Both the position numbers and the translations under genes were made by a program. A stretch of 64,000 bases of DNA, taken from positions 13,146,742-13,210,741 of the forward strand of contig CM056565.1 in assembly GCA_029721515.1 (NCBI GenBank), written 5' to 3'. This document shows positions 61,901 through 64,000 of the stretch, one piece after another (within the stretch, counting starts at the first letter, position 1; the number at the start of each line of letters is the position of its first letter). The DNA comes from Synanceia verrucosa (taxonomy: Eukaryota; Chordata; Actinopteri; Perciformes; Synanceiidae). Under the pieces are notes generated by a model. The model was given only the letters and a program-made list of their open reading frames with translations. It did not search any database and was not told where the DNA came from.

Positions 61901-62437
61901 ATTATCCAAAACATTGCTGTCTGTTGTTCGGGTCAAAATGAGCCAGTGGTGATGGACTGACTATTTTAAAGCGGTGAACAGCATCAAAGTAGAAAGAACA
62001 GTGTGTGATGAACTTTAAATTCAGGTCATTAGAATTGCAGAGCGAGCTGTCACTGTGTACTCTGCAATCAATCAGTCACTGGATTAGTTTGGGAATTAAT
62101 TCACATAGGATTGGACCATTATGACTGGCAGTGATGATTTTCAAGTCTAATGTAGTCAGAGAAAGTTTACACCCTTCTTTATCTGATCACACAGTCCTGT
62201 GGAGTTGACAGGTTAGCATTAGGAAGTTGGAGATTATTTAATCTCCCAGATAATTTGGTTTGACGTGCAATGTTTTCTGCCCCACCTGGTCTCTCTTCGT
62301 CCCTCTCCCCTTTCCTCTCATAGTTCCAGTCGTGAAGGCGACCTGGGAGAAAGATGCTGAGTTTATAGAGTATTACAGCGATGTGACTGATGCCTCCATA
62401 CCCACAGTCAGTCTGGGAGTGCCCAACACTGAGAGAG
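51015..62437 (+). CDS. b3glct: Beta-1,3-glucosyltransferase (partial, N-terminal 313 codons)
   Basis: ER-lumenal enzyme that adds glucose to O-linked fucose on thrombospondin type 1 repeats. Eleven exons are in phase: 51,015-51,075; 53,490-53,527; 53,610-53,649; 54,235-54,344; 57,759-57,835; 57,976-58,087; 58,287-58,423; 58,609-58,672; 59,409-59,525; 61,172-61,241; 62,324-62,437. Exon 1 encodes a signal peptide (K-L-V-A-V-L-L-L-W-L). Family landmarks in order: V-I-V-I-Q-S-Q-R-N-S, W-S-I-L-P-L-L, W-F-F-F-I-E-E-E-T, I-I-H-H-Y-A-F-S-E-D-P-T, S-D-F-T-I-D-L-K-H-E, V-P-E-F-C-T, V-F-V-A-V-K-T-C and I-E-Y-Y-S-D-V-T. The human protein has 498 residues; the catalytic region with the Asp-Asp-Asp metal motif lies beyond 64,000. 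Exons 2-3 encode a poorly conserved stem. Confidence 0.93.
51395..51517. repeat. Long inverted repeat (hairpin)
   Basis: Arms 51,395-51,447 and 51,465-51,517 are complementary over 53 bp with two mismatches and a 17-nt loop. It includes GGACTGTGTACGGCGATGCA and its complement. There is no coding frame and no clear target duplication. Confidence 0.9.
51839..53086 (-). mobile_element. Full-length Tc1/mariner element, transposase inactivated
   Basis: The ends are inverted repeats of CACTATATTGCCAAAAGTAT, flanked by TA on both sides (51,837-51,838 and 53,087-53,088), the standard Tc1 target duplication. The length is about 1,248 bp. The transposase is on the minus strand in three pieces: an N-terminal helix-turn-helix part (53,066-52,782), a middle part (52,760-52,455) in another frame ending in TGA after W-Q-S-D-G, and the catalytic part (52,439-51,921) with F-Q-H-D-C-A-P-V-H. 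The Glu motif reads Y-L-I-E-H-L-C instead of N-P-I-E-H-L-W. It is inserted antisense to b3glct in intron 1. Confidence 0.93.
51921..53066 (-). pseudogene. Tc1-like transposase pseudogene
   Basis: It is broken by one frameshift near 52,770 and an in-frame TGA at about 52,455. The helix-turn-helix (S-S-L-L-N-I-P-Q-S-T-V) and DDE core are still recognisable. The same TGA position is present in the other copy at 23.46 kb, so the stop predates or recurred independently of their separation. Confidence 0.85.
53819..54050 (+). mobile_element. Fragment of a common teleost repeat starting TTAAAGGAACAGTTCAACAT
   Basis: The first 20 bases and later phrases such as AATATGAAGCTGCAGCCAG and CTCTGTCCAAAGGTAACAAA match a very abundant fish interspersed repeat as I recall it. 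It lies in b3glct intron 3. The right end is not defined. Confidence 0.6.
54345..57758. other. b3glct: b3glct intron 4
   Basis: A 3.4-kb intron with a (GT)n array at about 55,952-55,981. I see no exon or recognisable element in the rest. Confidence 0.6.
55952..55981. repeat. (GT)n microsatellite
   Basis: About 15 GT units in b3glct intron 4. Confidence 0.95.
60060..60542. mobile_element. TTAA-type MITE in b3glct intron 9
   Basis: The left end TTAAACGGACACTATGTAAT and the right end, the complement TTAAAGGGACACTATGTAAT, form an inverted repeat of about 25 bp with one or two differences. It is 483 bp long with a GC-rich core (GGGCGGCC, GCCGGCCG) unlike the AT-rich intron around it. No open frame of note. 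Confidence 0.8.
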
Positions 62438-64000
62438 GTGAGATCTGATCTGGGATATGTTGGAGGAATGAAATCACAGAGTTGTCTTGAAGCATTTATG
62501 GTGTTTGTGACACCTGTTGCCACTATGACCCTTTGGATTATTGCAGAAAATAAACTCTGTGGCAAACCGCATGATTTTAAGACCCATTAAAGCTTTAAAA
62601 TTCATTATGTGGTATTTTCTGACATGTTTTATGTTGGAGAGAAAAACGCTTTTTTTAACCACAAACTCTACTTCAGGCATCTATCCAAAAACCCAGTTGA
62701 TAAACTCTTTAACATGAGGGAACCAGAAGTGCTAAAATACTTACTCATTTCTGCAGCTTAAAATCTGGTGGACGTGATGAACATCATGCCTGTTGCTGTT
62801 AATCGTATGACAAACCAGGAAATAAATGCTAGTAATGACGTTAATTTAGATTTGATTAGATTATCGTTATAGCAGCTCGGTGACCTTCAGGTCCTCATTT
62901 CAGTCACCACACTGTGCCTGGTCATTGCCTAGTTCACACTACACGGTTTTAGCCCAATCGACGGGTCAGCAACTATTTTTTTTTTGCCCACCCTCCCCCA
63001 AGGGTTTGGGTTAGGGTTAGAGCAAGGGGCGAGGCAGTCGTCTGCTTGGCAAGCCTTGGTCGTTAAGTGTGAACACCTCCAAAACACCAGTCAGACGCTG
63101 CCCAGTAGCTTGGCTCTGAGTCGCAGACGAAAACTGAACATCTAATCCGCTAAATATCCAGTCGTGCTGATATAAAAAGAGCTGCAGCCAATGAGAGCAG
63201 ACATGGGGGTTGCTGCTAAATGCAGAAGTGAAAAGGAGCAGCGGCTGCGGCAATAACATCAATAACAACATCAACAACAACTACATGGTAGCCCAAGAAC
63301 ATCCTGGAGGGCTGCGTTCTGCTCTGTGTCCATGTTTGCATTGAAAAGCTCGCTGTTGACTGAAGTCCAGTCAGCCTCCTCTGACTAATTCCTGATTAAA
63401 TGAGCCACTTTTTTCTAGTGAGCAAATGATTGCGCGTAGAAAATTACAAGTGACTCATAGCCCAGGAATTAGAGAGAGGCGGCTGGCTGGACCGCAGTGC
63501 ATGTTGTCAAGTAGGGCGGTTGGCTACACCTGCTGATGGAGAGTCGTGTAGTGTGAACACACCCATCATCGACCAGTCTTGTAGTGTGAACACTCCAAGA
63601 CACCAACCAGAGAACAGAGCGTTGTGTCGTATGAACGAGGTTTAAAGGGGGAAATGTTCAGTTGTAGTTCTTAATTGTCATATCTGCATACAAGTACACC
63701 AGAAGTCAAGAGCCTCACACACTTTAAAATGCACTAAATCGCAACAATAAGTGCACAACCATTTGTTTTCCTAGTGAAGAGGTGGATGTTTCTTTCGGCT
63801 CTAGTTCGCAGGCTTATGGACCTTCCTTTCATGTCCTCTGTACAATTCCTTCTGCTTAATTTATTCTCTTTATTTCCTCACAGTCTTTTTTTCCAAGTCC
63901 ATTCTTTTGTTCATTTGTCCTTTTAGTGAAGCATCCCTCTCTCTCTCTTCCTGTACTTTAAAATTCTCCCTTTTTTCCTTTTTGTTAAAGCATCACATTA
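62438..64000. other. b3glct: b3glct intron 11 (partial)
   Basis: After the exon 11 donor no further exon is seen to the window end. The remaining catalytic exons must lie beyond. A short GGGTTTGGGTTAGGGTTAG tract occurs at about 63,001-63,022. Confidence 0.6.

Noticed and set aside
63001..63022. Telomere-like GGGTTAGGGTTAG tract
   Set aside because: Only about two to three units, too short to be meaningful.
1..64000. CRISPR arrays, operons or prokaryotic defence systems
   Set aside because: The sequence is vertebrate nuclear DNA; tandem repeats lack regular unique spacers.

Overview
The window is vertebrate nuclear DNA, almost certainly from a teleost (probably percomorph) fish. Genes are split by short GT-AG introns, there are many (CA)n and other microsatellites, fish-type Tc1/mariner copies and several miniature inverted-repeat elements are present, and the gene order matches the HMGB1-USPL1-ALOX5AP-MEDAG-B3GLCT neighbourhood of human chromosome 13q12.

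Layout: 1-9,482 holds no recognisable coding exon and is probably the first intron of ubl3, whose 27-nt first coding exon lies on the minus strand at 9,483-9,509 below a CpG-rich promoter (about 9,510-10,200). 10.3-25.5 kb is repeat-rich non-coding DNA: a foldback MITE, large TG/CA arrays, an 800-bp minisatellite, an L2-like fragment and a decayed Tc1 copy. hmgb1 (minus) spans 25.5-29.3 kb with four coding exons and a non-coding exon 1 under a CCAAT-box promoter. uspl1 (plus) has eight coding exons between 34.2 and 43.4 kb. A tRNA-Glu(UUC) gene follows on the minus strand at 44.4 kb. alox5ap (plus, five exons, 45.4-48.1 kb) and medag (minus, four exons, 48.3-49.4 kb) converge and their 3' ends appear to overlap. 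b3glct (plus) starts at 51.0 kb; eleven exons are visible and the catalytic C-terminal part lies beyond the window. Its first intron carries a full-length Tc1 copy and a 51-bp hairpin.

These are independent housekeeping or signalling genes, not an operon-like system: chromatin (hmgb1), SUMO removal (uspl1), leukotriene synthesis (alox5ap), adipogenesis (medag), O-glycan extension (b3glct), and a membrane-anchored ubiquitin-like protein (ubl3). I found no clear novel multi-gene system. The best leads are an in-frame, stop-free intron in medag that would add a hydrophobic segment, the alox5ap/medag 3' overlap, a possible small spliced minus-strand transcript ending in Cys-Cys head-to-head with b3glct, two large hairpins, and opposed TG/CA arrays. 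All exon boundaries were read by eye from splice sites, reading phase and remembered protein families; no alignment was run.
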